64,000 bases of DNA from Microbacterium oleivorans (GTDB lineage Bacteria; Actinomycetota; Actinomycetes; Actinomycetales; Microbacteriaceae), in assembly GCF_001691565.1 (NCBI RefSeq), contig NZ_MAYO01000003.1, forward strand, positions 1,402,766-1,466,765, in the 5' to 3' direction. The notes below the pieces were generated by a model that was given only the letters and a program-made list of their open reading frames with translations, ran no database searches and was not told the DNA's origin. How positions within the stretch are numbered: the first letter of the stretch is position 1; the number at the start of each line of letters is the position of its first letter. Below are positions 1-8,878 of this stretch, one piece after another. The translations under genes and the position numbers were made by a program.

Positions 1-1458
1 GACGGCGAACCAGTACAGCCGACCGGCGAGCCCGGTCGGGAAGAAGACAGCCCGCTGGTCGTACCGCGATCCGGACCCCTCGGGCGTCGCGCGCAGCTCG
101 AGCCAGGCGAGCCCGGGCACCTTCATCTCGGCGCGCAGGCGCAGGAGGCGTCCCTCCTCGACGGCCTCGACACGCCAGAAATCGATCGCATCGCCGGCAG
201 CGACCTTGCCGCGGCTGCGACGGCCGCGCTGCAGGCCGACGCCGCCGACGAGGCGATCCATCCAGCCGCGGACGGCCCAGAGGAACGGTGACGAGTACCA
301 GCCGTTCTCGCCGCCGATCCCGACGATGACCCGCCATAGCTGCTCGGGGCTCGCCGACGTCGTCGCGGACTGCTCGTCGGTGAAGACGAGCCGCCCCGCC
401 CACTCGGGGTCGCTCGGCAGCGGGTCGCTCGGAACCGACGAGACCTCGGCGTCCTGCCAGCTCGTCTCCACGGCATCCGCTTCTACCTTGCGGAGCGCGA
501 GTCGTACGGCTTCGCGGTACGGCGTCAATCCGCCTTCGGGACGCGGGAGCAGGTCGTCGACGTCGTGATCATCCATGATGCACTCGTTCTGCAGCGAGGC
601 GATGAGCGGACGGGCGATCGCCCGCGGGACGGGCGTCACGAGGTTCACCCAGTGCGACGCGAGACCGGGAGTGAGCACGGGCAGGGCCGCGATCGCGCGC
701 TGGCGGAGCCCGGCTTCGACGGCGTACCCGTTCATCATCTGGCCGTAGCGCAGCACGTCCGGGCCGCCGATGTCGACCGCCCTGTTGACCTCCGGATCCA
801 CGTGGGCCGCGGCGAGCAGATAGTGCAGCACGTCACGGACAGCGATCGGCTGGATGCGGTTGCGCACCCACTTCGGCGCCGGCATGTACGGCAGCACGTC
901 GGTCAGGTGACGCACCATCTCGAACGAGGCCGACCCCGACCCGATGACGACACCGGCCTGGAGGACGAGCGTCGGCGTCCCGCTGTGCAGCAGCGTCTCG
1001 CCCACCTCGACCCGCGAACGCAGATGGGGGCTCAGTTGCACGCCCGCCGGGTGGAGCCCGCCGAGGTACACGATCCGACCGACGGATGCCTCGGCCGCGG
1101 CATCGGCGACGGTCTCCGCCGCGCGCAGATCCTTGGTCTCGAAGTCGTCGCCGCCGCCCATCGAATGGACCAGGTAGTACAGCACGTCGACGTCGTCGAC
1201 CGCTCGGGTCACGGCATCCGCGTCCTCGGCAGCACCCTCGACGACCTCGACGTCGCTGCCCCAGACGAAGGCCGCGAGTCGCGCCGGGGTCCGGACGAGG
1301 ACGCGTACGCGGTACCCCGCCGACAGGAGCCGCGGGACGAGCCGCCCGCCGAGGTACCCGGTGGCTCCGAGGACGAGCGCGCGCGGCGCGGAACCGTCCG
1401 GTCGGGGCCGTGCGACGAGGGCCGGTTCGCGACCGGTGGGGGCGGAGAGCTCGCTCAT
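1..1458 (-). CDS. SDR-family NAD(P)-binding oxidoreductase with C-terminal DUF2867 domain (3' end outside window)
   Basis: I translated this gene by hand; it is read leftward and runs off the left edge, leaving 486 codons without a stop. After about 25 residues there is a Rossmann nucleotide-binding start (LVLGATGYLGG), and near residue 90 a YYLVHSMGG stretch typical of atypical short-chain dehydrogenases. The C-terminal third (LWRVIVGIGGENGWY, then LRLRAEMKVPG and RYDQRAVFFPTGL) matches the DUF2867 domain usually fused to such SDRs in actinobacteria. The family is about 480-510 residues, so only a short tail should be missing. The ATG at 1458 sits exactly 6 nt downstream of TATCGT (1465-1470) with no Shine-Dalgarno, so the mRNA is probably leaderless. 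The substrate cannot be told from sequence. Confidence 0.88.
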   Translation of the reverse strand, partial: MSELSAPTGREPALVARPRPDGSAPRALVLGATGYLGGRLVPRLLSAGYRVRVLVRTPARLAAFVWGSDVEVVEGAAEDADAVTRAVDDVDVLYYLVHSMGGGDDFETKDLRAAETVADAAAEASVGRIVYLGGLHPAGVQLSPHLRSRVEVGETLLHSGTPTLVLQAGVVIGSGSASFEMVRHLTDVLPYMPAPKWVRNRIQPIAVRDVLHYLLAAAHVDPEVNRAVDIGGPDVLRYGQMMNGYAVEAGLRQRAIAALPVLTPGLASHWVNLVTPVPRAIARPLIASLQNECIMDDHDVDDLLPRPEGGLTPYREAVRLALRKVEADAVETSWQDAEVSSVPSDPLPSDPEWAGRLVFTDEQSATTSASPEQLWRVIVGIGGENGWYSSPFLWAVRGWMDRLVGGVGLQRGRRSRGKVAAGDAIDFWRVEAVEEGRLLRLRAEMKVPGLAWLELRATPEGSGSRYDQRAVFFPTGLAGRLYWFAV

Positions 1459-1570
1459 GTCGCCACGATAGACCGGTCCGGCGAGGGGCCGGGTCGGGCG
1501 CAACATCGCGGTTTTGTCAAGAGGCTGGTCCCGGCGTGCAGCGGTTCCGGCGACTGCCTACCGTGGAGAG

Positions 1571-3106
1571 ATGGCCAGGTCATCCCGCCCCTCGGTACCC
1601 CCGTCCTCCGAAGCACTGACCCGCTCCGCTCCCCCGCCGCGCCTCGACGTCGACGACGTCGTCGTGGTCGACACCAAGCGCGTCCGCACGGCCATCGGCG
1701 GCACCGTCGTCGGCAACTTCATGGAGTGGTTCGACTTCGGGATCTACGGCTACCTTGCCGTGACGATCTCGGCCGTGTTCACGGCGGACCTCCCCGAGCC
1801 GTGGAATCTGCTGGCCGCGCTCTTCGGCTTCGCGATCTCGTTCCTGGTCCGCCCCCTCGGCGGACTCGTGCTCGGGCCCCTCGGCGACCGCATCGGCCGT
1901 CAGAAGGTGCTGTTCTTCACGATGGCGATGATGGCTCTGTCCACCGCGCTCATCGGCGTCCTCCCCACGAGCGCGCAGATCGGTCTGTGGGCGATCGCGC
2001 CGCTGTACCTCCTCAAGATGGTCCAGGGCTTCTCGACGGGCGGCGAGTACGCCGGCGCCACGACGTACGTCGCCGAGTTCTCGCCCGACAAGCGCCGCGG
2101 CTTCTGGTCGTCGTGGCTCGACCTCGGCTCGTACATCGGATTCGCCGCCGGCGCCGGGGTCGTCGCGATAACGACCGCCATCACCCAGTCGATCTGGGGA
2201 GAGACCGCCATGACCGACTTCGGGTGGCGCATCCCGTTCCTCGTCGCGATCCCGCTCGGCATCGTCGCGATCTGGTTCCGTCTCAAGATCCCGGAGACGC
2301 CCGCCTATGAGAACGCGGCCGACGAGGAGTCCGAGGTCGATGGCGACCGCGACGACCCGCTCGCCCGCCACGGCATCGGCGGCATCCTCCGTCACCACTG
2401 GCGCGAGGTGCTCATCGCCATGGCGATCGTGGCCGCGACGCAGACCGCGGGCTACGCGCTCACGAGCTACATGCCGACGTACCTCGAGACGGAGGTCGGC
2501 GTCTCGAACCTGGGCGCGGCGATCGCGACGATCCCGATCCTCATCATCATGTCCGCGTGCCTGCCGCTGATCGGCCTGCTGAGCGACCGGATCGGTCGAC
2601 GCCCCGTCTACATGATCGCGGTGGGATCGACGCTCGTCCTCATGATCCCCGCGTTCGCCATCATGCAGATCGGACAGGAGTGGGCGGTCTTCATCGCGCT
2701 CGCGATGGTCGCCATCCCGGTCGCCTTCTACGCTGCCGTCTCAGCGTCGACGTTGCCCGCACTGTTCCCCACGGCCTCGAGGTTCGGCGCCATGGCCATC
2801 GCGTTCAACATCTCGGTGTCGCTATTCGGAGGCACGACGCCGCTGTTCAGCCAAGCGCTCATCAAGGCGACGGGGAACACGTTCATGCCGGCCTTCTACA
2901 TCATGTTCTTCGCACTCCTGGGCGGCATCGCGCTGCTCTCGATGAAGGAGACCGCGAAGCGTCCGCTCCTCGGATCCGTGCCCACCGTCGAGACGCGCGA
3001 AGAGGCGATCGAGGTCGTCGCGCGTCAAGACGAGGACCCGCTCATCGACACGTCGACGATGCCGATCCCGGTGCAGCGGTCAGAGGTGGATCCCGTACGC
3101 CCGTGA
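1571..3106 (+). CDS. MFS transporter, metabolite:H+ symporter (MHS, ProP-like) family
   Basis: A 511-residue membrane protein with about 12 hydrophobic segments. The N-terminal signature GNFMEWFDFGIYGYLA, the loop GDRIGRQKVL and the motif GFSTGGEYAG are hallmarks of the metabolite:H+ symporter family, which includes ProP (proline/betaine) and dicarboxylate carriers. A second DRIGRRPVYM loop marks the start of the C-terminal half. It therefore most likely imports a small osmolyte or organic acid with protons; the substrate is not resolved. I chose ATG 1571 rather than the further upstream in-frame start at 1514 because TACCGT (1559-1564) lies 6 nt upstream of it, the leaderless arrangement seen repeatedly in this window. 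It ends tail-to-tail with the next gene, overlapping it by 27 bp. Confidence 0.92.
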   Translation: MARSSRPSVPPSSEALTRSAPPPRLDVDDVVVVDTKRVRTAIGGTVVGNFMEWFDFGIYGYLAVTISAVFTADLPEPWNLLAALFGFAISFLVRPLGGLVLGPLGDRIGRQKVLFFTMAMMALSTALIGVLPTSAQIGLWAIAPLYLLKMVQGFSTGGEYAGATTYVAEFSPDKRRGFWSSWLDLGSYIGFAAGAGVVAITTAITQSIWGETAMTDFGWRIPFLVAIPLGIVAIWFRLKIPETPAYENAADEESEVDGDRDDPLARHGIGGILRHHWREVLIAMAIVAATQTAGYALTSYMPTYLETEVGVSNLGAAIATIPILIIMSACLPLIGLLSDRIGRRPVYMIAVGSTLVLMIPAFAIMQIGQEWAVFIALAMVAIPVAFYAAVSASTLPALFPTASRFGAMAIAFNISVSLFGGTTPLFSQALIKATGNTFMPAFYIMFFALLGGIALLSMKETAKRPLLGSVPTVETREEAIEVVARQDEDPLIDTSTMPIPVQRSEVDPVRP

Positions 3107-3685
3107 GCCGGGAGAGGAGGGCAGCGGGCTGAATCCCAACCGGGTGTAGAACGCCATCGCCCCGGTGTTCTCGGCCGAGGCGACGAGATGGAGCCCCGGG
3201 ACGCCGCGTTCTCTGAGCGTGGCGGACAGGGTCTCGATCAGTCGGCGCCCCGCCCCCCTCCCCTGCGCCTGCGGAAGCAGGTCGATGTGGAGGTGCGCCG
3301 GGTGATCGGTCGCATACCGATCGGGCTTCTCGCCGCGCCCGTAGGCGTAGAGCAGCGTGCCGTCCTGACGTGTCACCTCGGCCTCGGGCTTCGGCCAGCG
3401 GTTCGCGAACCGCGGCCACCACTGCGTCCGGAACCACTCCTCGAACGCGTCGGTGTCGTCGGTTGCTACTACGTAGCCCACCGGCGTACCGTCTTCGTCC
3501 TCGACCACGAAGGCGAGGTCCGGGTGCCGTTCCGCATACGGCAGCGCCCAGATGTGCCCCCAGATCGCGTCGTCCTCGAAGATCCCGGTCGCATCTCCCC
3601 CGGCATCCGCGGTCCGCAGGCAGATCTCCGCGAGGGCCGGCTCGTCGCCGGGACGGAAGGGACGGATGCCTCCCGCCCCGGTCAT
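3080..3685 (-). CDS. GNAT family N-acetyltransferase
   Basis: A 201-residue acetyltransferase. The acetyl-CoA pyrophosphate-binding motif A is visible as QAQGRGAGRRLIETL near residues 145-160 (Q/RxxGxG/A type), followed by the motif-B-like AFYTRLGFSPLP near the C-terminus. The N-terminus (IRPFRPGDEPALAEICLRT) is a typical GNAT beta1-alpha1. The family transfers an acetyl group from acetyl-CoA to an amine; the acceptor is unknown. Its ATG overlaps the stop of the upstream HerA-like gene as ATGA (3682-3685), so the two are translationally coupled. An in-frame extension upstream reads through the HerA-like gene and is rejected as a start. Confidence 0.9.
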   Translation of the reverse strand: MTGAGGIRPFRPGDEPALAEICLRTADAGGDATGIFEDDAIWGHIWALPYAERHPDLAFVVEDEDGTPVGYVVATDDTDAFEEWFRTQWWPRFANRWPKPEAEVTRQDGTLLYAYGRGEKPDRYATDHPAHLHIDLLPQAQGRGAGRRLIETLSATLRERGVPGLHLVASAENTGAMAFYTRLGFSPLPSSPGSRAYGIHL

Positions 3686-5610
3686 CGGCGGCGTCCGTTC
3701 CCGAACACACCGCGGATGACGCTGCCGATGATCGACTGGGTCGTCTTCGACCCGAGGATCTCCTCGAGCGGGGATGCCTGGCGCCGGCGGCTCGTCCGGG
3801 TGCCGCCGCCGGTGGTCCGGAGGATCCGCTCGTACTCCCGTTGGGCGTCGCGCTCCGCCTTCTGCTGCGCTTTGTCCGCGGCGGCTTTCTGCTTCGCGTA
3901 CTCCGCGTCGGCCTTGGCCTTCTCGGCCGCCGCCTTCGCCGCATCCGCCGCGGCGTCCGCGGCGGCCATCTTCGCGCCGAGGATCTCGCGCGCGGACTCC
4001 CGATCGACAGGAGTCCCGTACGCGGCCAGGAGCGGCGAGGCGGCCACGACCGCCTGCACGGCAGCGGCGGGCGTCGGGGACATGAGACCCTGCGGCGCGC
4101 GCAGGCGCGTCCATGCGACCGGGGTGGGAGCGCCCTTTTCGTTCATCACCGTCACGATCGCCTCACCCGTGCCGAGCTCCTGGAGAACGCGTTCGAGGTC
4201 GTAGCCGGAGGTCGGGTACGTGCTCACCGTCGCGCGGAGCGCCTTCGCATCGTCGGGGGTGAAGGCCCGGAGCGCGTGCTGGATGCGCGAACCGAGCTGG
4301 CCGAGGACGTCGGCCGGGACGTCCTTCGGCGTCTGCGTCACGAAGAAGACGCCGACACCCTTCGACCGGATGAGCCGCACGGTCTGCACGATGGCGGCGG
4401 TGAACGCCTTCGAGGCGTCCCGGAAGAGCAGGTGCGCCTCGTCGAAGAAGAACACGAGCTTGGGCTTGTCGGCATCCCCCACCTCGGGAAGGATCTCGAA
4501 GAGCTCCGCCAGCAGGTACATGAGGAACGTCGAGAACAGTTCGGGCTTGTCGGCGATCCCCGGCACCTCGAGGAGCGAGATGACACCCCGCCCGTCGGGG
4601 GCCGTCCGCAGGAAGTCGCGCACGTCGAACTCCGGTTCGCCGAAGAAGACGTCCGCGCCGCCGTCGGCGAAGGTGATGAGTTCGCGGAGGATCACGCCCG
4701 CTGTCGCGGGCGACAGGCCGCCGAGGTCCTTCAACTCGGGCTTCCCCTCGTCGCTGGTCAGGTAGGTCAGCACCGCCCGCAGGTCCGAGAGGTCGACGAG
4801 CGGCAGGCCGTGCTCGTCCGCGTAGTGGAAGACGAGACCGAGGCTCGACTCCTGCGTCTCGTTGAGACCCAGGACACGGCTGAGCAGCAGCGGCCCGAAA
4901 CCGGTGACGGTGGCGCGAACGGGGACACCGGTGCCGATGCCACCCAGCGCGAAGTACTCCGTGACGGATGCCGCCGGTTCCCACGCCTGCCCGATCGCCT
5001 CCGTGCGGGCCAGGAGCTTCGGATTCGACTCCCCCGGCGTGGCGACGCCGGTGAGATCCCCCTTGATGTCGGCGGCGAAGACGGGCACGCCTTTATCCGC
5101 GAGCTGCTCCGCGAGTCCCTGCAGGGTGCGGGTCTTGCCGGTGCCGGTCGCCCCCGCGACGAGGCCGTGCCGGTTGGTCATCGCGAGCGGGATGCGGATC
5201 TGCGCCTCCCGGACGGGGTCGCCGTTGACGAGCGCGCCGAGGTCGAGCGTCGCCTCATCGAAGGTGTACCCGCGGGCGATGCGTGCGACCTCCGAGTCGT
5301 CGAGCGGACCCGCGGAGTCCGCGACGGATGCTTGCGGCGGCTCCGACGGGGCAGCGGGTGGCGCCTCGGCCCGGGCGTCGGCCGGGGCCCTCTCGGCCGG
5401 CGCCTTCTCGGCGGACGCCTTCTCGGCCGGCGCCTTCTCGGCGGACGCCTTCGCCGGCGCCTGGTCGGCGGGTGCGGGATCCGTCTTCGACGCCGCGGCA
5501 CGCGCTGCCGCCAGAGCCGCCTGGGCGCGGGCGAGCTTCAGCTCCGCCGCAGCGGCGGCGGCTTCCGCTTCGAGACGGGCGAGTTCGGCGGCGGCTTCAT
5601 CGGCGCTCAT
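3682..5610 (-). CDS. HerA-like (DUF853) P-loop ATPase/helicase
   Basis: A 642-residue protein. Residues 1-100 are an alanine/lysine/glutamate-rich, low-complexity coiled-coil-like tail with AEKAPAEKAS repeats. The ATPase core then has Walker A GATGTGKT (about 153-160) and Walker B LVFFFDEAHLL (about 384-394), followed by FFVTQTPKDVP. This is the helicase HerA-like C-terminal/DUF853 family, ring-forming DNA-translocating ATPases related to HerA and FtsK. The C-terminus (about 530-600) is another charged Ala/Lys helix. The cellular role of the bacterial DUF853 members is poorly established. No NurA-like nuclease is adjacent. The ATG lies 6 nt from TAGGCT (5617-5622), suggesting a leaderless transcript that begins just after the PAP2 gene ends. 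Confidence 0.9.
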   Translation of the reverse strand: MSADEAAAELARLEAEAAAAAAELKLARAQAALAAARAAASKTDPAPADQAPAKASAEKAPAEKASAEKAPAERAPADARAEAPPAAPSEPPQASVADSAGPLDDSEVARIARGYTFDEATLDLGALVNGDPVREAQIRIPLAMTNRHGLVAGATGTGKTRTLQGLAEQLADKGVPVFAADIKGDLTGVATPGESNPKLLARTEAIGQAWEPAASVTEYFALGGIGTGVPVRATVTGFGPLLLSRVLGLNETQESSLGLVFHYADEHGLPLVDLSDLRAVLTYLTSDEGKPELKDLGGLSPATAGVILRELITFADGGADVFFGEPEFDVRDFLRTAPDGRGVISLLEVPGIADKPELFSTFLMYLLAELFEILPEVGDADKPKLVFFFDEAHLLFRDASKAFTAAIVQTVRLIRSKGVGVFFVTQTPKDVPADVLGQLGSRIQHALRAFTPDDAKALRATVSTYPTSGYDLERVLQELGTGEAIVTVMNEKGAPTPVAWTRLRAPQGLMSPTPAAAVQAVVAASPLLAAYGTPVDRESAREILGAKMAAADAAADAAKAAAEKAKADAEYAKQKAAADKAQQKAERDAQREYERILRTTGGGTRTSRRRQASPLEEILGSKTTQSIIGSVIRGVFGNGRRR

Positions 5611-5614
5611 GCCG

Positions 5615-6271
5615 TCAGCCTAGCGAGAGGCGGCGCTCGCGTTCCCGGACGACGGGGATCGTGAGCGCGGCGGCGACGAGCAGCGTCGTCGCGACCCCGA
5701 GGACCATCGCGCCGAGGGTGTCCGTGAGCCAGTGCGCGTGCACCTGGGTACGACTGAACGCCATGAGCAGAGTCCACGCGATCCCCACCACGGCCACCCA
5801 GACTCGCGGGAACAGGATGACCGCGACGGTGGCGATCACGGCAGCGTTGGCCGTGTGGCCCGAGGGGAAGGATCCGTGGTCCGAGATGACGAGGATCTCC
5901 TCCGGGCGCACCCGTCCGAACAGGCCCTTCAGCAGTTGGACGAGGAGGGCGCCGACGATGGATGCCGCGAGGAAGAACACCGCACCCCACGGCCGCTTCG
6001 CGAGCGCGAGCAGGGCGGCGCCGACGAGCGGGACGACGTAGGTGCCGACGACGCCCGCTCCCAGGATGTTCATGAGGAACGACACGGGACGGATGCCGGG
6101 CAGGAACGTCGTGACGTAGGTGTTCCACCACGCATCGAGGTCGATGAGCTCCGAGTCGGTGGATTCGACGGCGATGCCGGTCGCGACGGCGACCACGAGG
6201 AGGATCGCGCCGACGATCGCCAAGCGCAGGCCGATGCCGATCTCGTGTTCATGCGTGGGCACTGTCGTCAT
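5615..6271 (-). CDS. PAP2-superfamily membrane phosphatase
   Basis: A 218-residue polytopic membrane protein with about six hydrophobic segments. All three catalytic signatures of PAP2/acid-phosphatase enzymes are present: KGLFGRVRP (K-x6-RP), PSGH, and SRTQVHAHWLTD (SR-x5-H-x3-D). The family removes phosphate from lipid phosphates such as phosphatidic acid or undecaprenyl pyrophosphate, with the active site facing outward. A role in lipid-carrier recycling is possible but not shown. A box CAGGAT lies 6 nt before the ATG, a near match to the TANNNT leaderless pattern of its neighbours. The gene ends 4 bp before the HerA-like gene starts. Confidence 0.92.
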   Translation of the reverse strand: MTTVPTHEHEIGIGLRLAIVGAILLVVAVATGIAVESTDSELIDLDAWWNTYVTTFLPGIRPVSFLMNILGAGVVGTYVVPLVGAALLALAKRPWGAVFFLAASIVGALLVQLLKGLFGRVRPEEILVISDHGSFPSGHTANAAVIATVAVILFPRVWVAVVGIAWTLLMAFSRTQVHAHWLTDTLGAMVLGVATTLLVAAALTIPVVRERERRLSLG

Positions 6272-6447
6272 GGGCTCATCCTGACGGACGCCGTGCAGGA
6301 GAAGCTGCCCCTTGCGCCCGGGCGCCGGGGTGCCTCCACGTCACGAGACGCTATGAACGGGGCTCCCCCAGGACCCCCGCAGATGCAGGCGAATACACTC
6401 GAAGTGGCGCGCCCGCGCCTCCCCACCCCGACCGACGAGGCCACTCC

Positions 6448-7158
6448 ATGACCCCGAACGATCCTGCCGGAAAGCGGACGAGCGGCAACCCCGCGACGCA
6501 GGCACAGCTCAACCTGAGCGTCAAGCAGCAGCGCGAGCAGCAGAAGCAGCAGAAGCTCGCCGAGTACCAGCGCCAGCTCGCGAAGCGTCGCCGGACCAAG
6601 GCCACGTGGTGGATCGTCGGTGCGACCGCCGCCATCGTCGTCATCGGGCTCGTCGCAGCCTCGTACTTCCTCACCCCGCGACCTGTCTCGATCGCCCGCG
6701 GCGACGGCGACGGCGCCGGCATCAGCGGTGTGCAGACCTTCGAACACACCGCGAACCACGTCGAGGGCGTCGTCGACTACGAGCAGACGCCGCCGGCCGG
6801 CGGCGACCACAACGCGGTCTGGCTCAACTGCGGCGTCTACGACCAGCCGGTCCCCAACGAGAACGCGGTCCACGCCCTCGAACACGGCGCCATCTGGATC
6901 ACGTACGACCCCTCGAAGGTCGACGAGGCCGGGGTCGCCGCGCTCAAGGCGGAACTCCCCCGCGACTACACCGTCCTCTCGCCCTACGAAGGCATGGACA
7001 CCCCGATCACCGTCAGTGCGTGGAACGCGCAGTTGAAGGTCGACGCGCCCGACGACGAGCGCATCGGCGAGTTCATCAAGGCCTACTGGCGCAACACCAA
7101 CGGCCCGGAGCCGCTGGCAGCGTGCACGGGCGCTCTGGACGCCCCCGGCAAGCAGTGA
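6448..7158 (+). CDS. DUF3105 membrane-anchored protein
   Basis: A 236-residue protein. A Gln/Lys-rich cytoplasmic head (about 1-50, QQREQQKQQK) precedes one transmembrane helix (about 52-75), then an extracellular DUF3105 domain. Visible features of that domain are QTPPAGGDHNAVWLNCGVY and ENAVHALEHGAIWITYDP, with conserved His and Cys residues that could bind metal. Function is unestablished for the family. The stop overlaps the start of the DUF305 gene by one base (TGATG), so the two are made together. A -10-like TACACT is at 6394-6399, and a GAGG seven bases before the ATG can serve as ribosome binding site. An in-frame 15-codon GTG ORF (6404-6451) ends in ATGA over this start. Confidence 0.9.
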   Translation: MTPNDPAGKRTSGNPATQAQLNLSVKQQREQQKQQKLAEYQRQLAKRRRTKATWWIVGATAAIVVIGLVAASYFLTPRPVSIARGDGDGAGISGVQTFEHTANHVEGVVDYEQTPPAGGDHNAVWLNCGVYDQPVPNENAVHALEHGAIWITYDPSKVDEAGVAALKAELPRDYTVLSPYEGMDTPITVSAWNAQLKVDAPDDERIGEFIKAYWRNTNGPEPLAACTGALDAPGKQ

Positions 7159-7838
7159 TGACCGAGACCGGCGGCACCGAGCGGGGCGCCGAGCGCACCC
7201 TCCCGCCGTGGTGGGTGGTCCTGCTCGTGGCCCTGGCCGTCGCCGCGGTCGCGTTCGCCATCGGACGCTTCTCGACGTTCGGGATCGCCGGCTCCACGCC
7301 CGCCGAGGGTTCGGCCGACGCCGGGTTCGCCCGCGACATGCAGGTGCACCACGCGCAGGCGGTCGACATGGCGATGACGATCTACGCCGAGACCGATGAC
7401 GAGCACCTGCGCGCCCTGTCGTACGACATCGCGACCGGGCAGTCGTCGCAGCGCGGCGAGATGTTCGACTGGTTGGTCAGGTGGGGACTGCCGCAGTACT
7501 CCGATCAGCCGATGGCGTGGATGGCGGCATCCGGGTCGGGGCACGCCCACGGCGTCGCGTCGATCGCGCCGCAGAGTGACGACGAGGTCCGCGCGGCGAT
7601 GGGCATGGCCTCCGACGAGGAGATGTCGGCCCTGCACGATGCCACCGGCCAGGAGGCGGACTGCATGTTCCTCTCGCTCATGATCCGCCACCACGAGGGC
7701 GCGATCCCCATGGCCGACGCCGTCCTCGAGCTCGGTTCCGACGAGCGTGTGAGGGTCTTCGCCGAGAACATGAAGAAGGGCCAGACCTTCGAGATCCAGG
7801 CGATGACCTCGATGCAGCAGCGGCTCGGCTGCAGCTGA
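7158..7838 (+). CDS. DUF305 family protein, membrane-anchored
   Basis: A 226-residue protein with one N-terminal transmembrane helix (WWVVLLVALAVAAVAFAIG) and an exported DUF305 domain. The domain is recognised from FARDMQVHHAQAVDMA near the front and SLMIRHHEGAIPMAD further on, the paired His motifs of this four-helix, ferritin-like fold. DUF305 proteins are often found near copper- and metal-handling genes, but no function is proven here. Co-translation with DUF3105 through a one-base overlap suggests a joint role at the cell surface, perhaps metal binding. Start chosen at the overlapping ATG; the frame is open upstream but has no coding sense there. Confidence 0.9.
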   Translation: MTETGGTERGAERTLPPWWVVLLVALAVAAVAFAIGRFSTFGIAGSTPAEGSADAGFARDMQVHHAQAVDMAMTIYAETDDEHLRALSYDIATGQSSQRGEMFDWLVRWGLPQYSDQPMAWMAASGSGHAHGVASIAPQSDDEVRAAMGMASDEEMSALHDATGQEADCMFLSLMIRHHEGAIPMADAVLELGSDERVRVFAENMKKGQTFEIQAMTSMQQRLGCS

Positions 7839-7852
7839 CACGAACGAACACG

Positions 7853-7892
7853 GAAGAGGGGGATGCCGGTGGCCACCGGCATCCCCCTCTTC
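7853..7892. terminator. Bidirectional terminator, perfect 40-bp palindrome
   Basis: A perfect inverted repeat with 20-bp arms between the convergent DUF305 and MalG-type genes. The inner arms contain GGATGCC and GGCATCC. Runs of A or T are absent beyond the outer GAAG/CTTC, so termination would rest on stem strength, as is common in high-GC actinobacteria. Confidence 0.8.
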
Positions 7893-7906
7893 GTCGTCCC
7901 GGGCGA

Positions 7907-8878
7907 TCAGCCCTTCGTCGCGCCGGCCAGCAGGCCGCGGACGAAGAACCGCTGCAGCGCGAAGAACACGATCAGCGGGACGAGGATCGAGATGAACGTA
8001 CCCGCCGACTGCAGGAACCACTTGTTGCCCCAGGTCCCCGACAGCGAGTTGAGGGCCTGCGTGATCGGCAGCGCACCCGGCGAGGCGAAGATGGTCGCCA
8101 CGAGCAGGTCGTTCCACACCCAGAGGAACTGGAAGATGCCGAAGGAGGCGATCGCGGGAGCGGCCAGCGGCAGGATGATCCGGAAGAACACCTGACCGTG
8201 ACCGGCACCGTCGACGCGGGCGGCCTCGATGATCTCGCCCGGGATCTCGGCGATGAAGTTGTGCAGCATGAACGTCGCCAGCGGCAGCGCGAAGATCGCG
8301 TGAGCGATCCAGACGCGAGCGAAGCTGTAGTCCACCTCGTTGAGACCGAAGCCCGGGAAGATCGGCACGTCGTTGATGCTCAGACCGTCCGAGAACAGGC
8401 TCAGCAGCGGCACGAGGGCCATCTGCAGCGGCACGATCTGCAGGGCGAAGACGAACACGAACAGTGCGCTGCGTCCCTTGAAGTCGATCCACGCGAACGC
8501 GTAGGCCGCGAGGGCCGCCATCACGATCGGGAAGACCGTCGCGGGGATCGTGATCGCCAGCGAGTTGACGAACGCCGAGGCCAGCGTCGTGGACGTGCCG
8601 CCCGAGTTCAGCGCCTGCAGGTAGTTGTCGAGCGTGAACGCCGGATCGGTGAACGCCGTCCACCATCCACTCGTCTGCGTGTCGCTGCCGGGGCGGAACG
8701 ACGTCACGAAGAGGCCGAACGTCGGGATCGTCCAGAAGATCGCGATGACGGCGGCCGCGATCGTGGCGCCCTTCGACGTGAGCTTCTTGTGCGCGATGGC
8801 CTCGTTCTTGCGCGTGTCGCGCGCTACCTGGCGCGCGGTGCGGTTGTCGACCGGGGTGGTCGGGGCTGCGACGGTCAT
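7907..8878 (-). CDS. Carbohydrate ABC transporter permease, MalG/AglG type
   Basis: A 323-residue inner-membrane permease with six predicted helices. The EAA loop reads EIIEAARVDGAGHGQVFFRI, the contact site for the ATPase, in the position typical of MalG-type subunits. The N-terminal 35 residues are polar. It pairs with the larger permease immediately upstream (1-bp overlap at 8878) and the binding protein beyond that. Content and gene order suit an alpha-glucoside importer, but the sugar is inferred only from resemblance. No ATPase gene is nearby, so a shared MsiK-like protein is expected. Confidence 0.92.
   Translation of the reverse strand: MTVAAPTTPVDNRTARQVARDTRKNEAIAHKKLTSKGATIAAAVIAIFWTIPTFGLFVTSFRPGSDTQTSGWWTAFTDPAFTLDNYLQALNSGGTSTTLASAFVNSLAITIPATVFPIVMAALAAYAFAWIDFKGRSALFVFVFALQIVPLQMALVPLLSLFSDGLSINDVPIFPGFGLNEVDYSFARVWIAHAIFALPLATFMLHNFIAEIPGEIIEAARVDGAGHGQVFFRIILPLAAPAIASFGIFQFLWVWNDLLVATIFASPGALPITQALNSLSGTWGNKWFLQSAGTFISILVPLIVFFALQRFFVRGLLAGATKG

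Noticed and set aside
1514..1564. TTGTCA (1514-1519) as -35 for the MHS transporter
   Set aside because: The distance to TACCGT is 39 bp, far beyond a functional spacer.
565..2310. Long open frame opposite/out of frame to the SDR and transporter genes (581 codons)
   Set aside because: Arg/Pro/His-rich composition, no domain, and it crosses two clearly real genes; a shadow frame typical of high GC.
3682..5610. HerA-NurA defence system
   Set aside because: No NurA or other nuclease is adjacent; the neighbours are a GNAT enzyme and a PAP2 phosphatase.
3370..5664. 764-codon rightward frame over GNAT and HerA-like genes
   Set aside because: Mirror of real leftward genes with intact catalytic motifs; no recognisable protein features.
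6404..6451. GTG upstream ORF before DUF3105 as a leaderless leader peptide
   Set aside because: Only four bases separate it from TACACT, unlike the fixed six elsewhere, and the DUF3105 start has a GAGG at good spacing.
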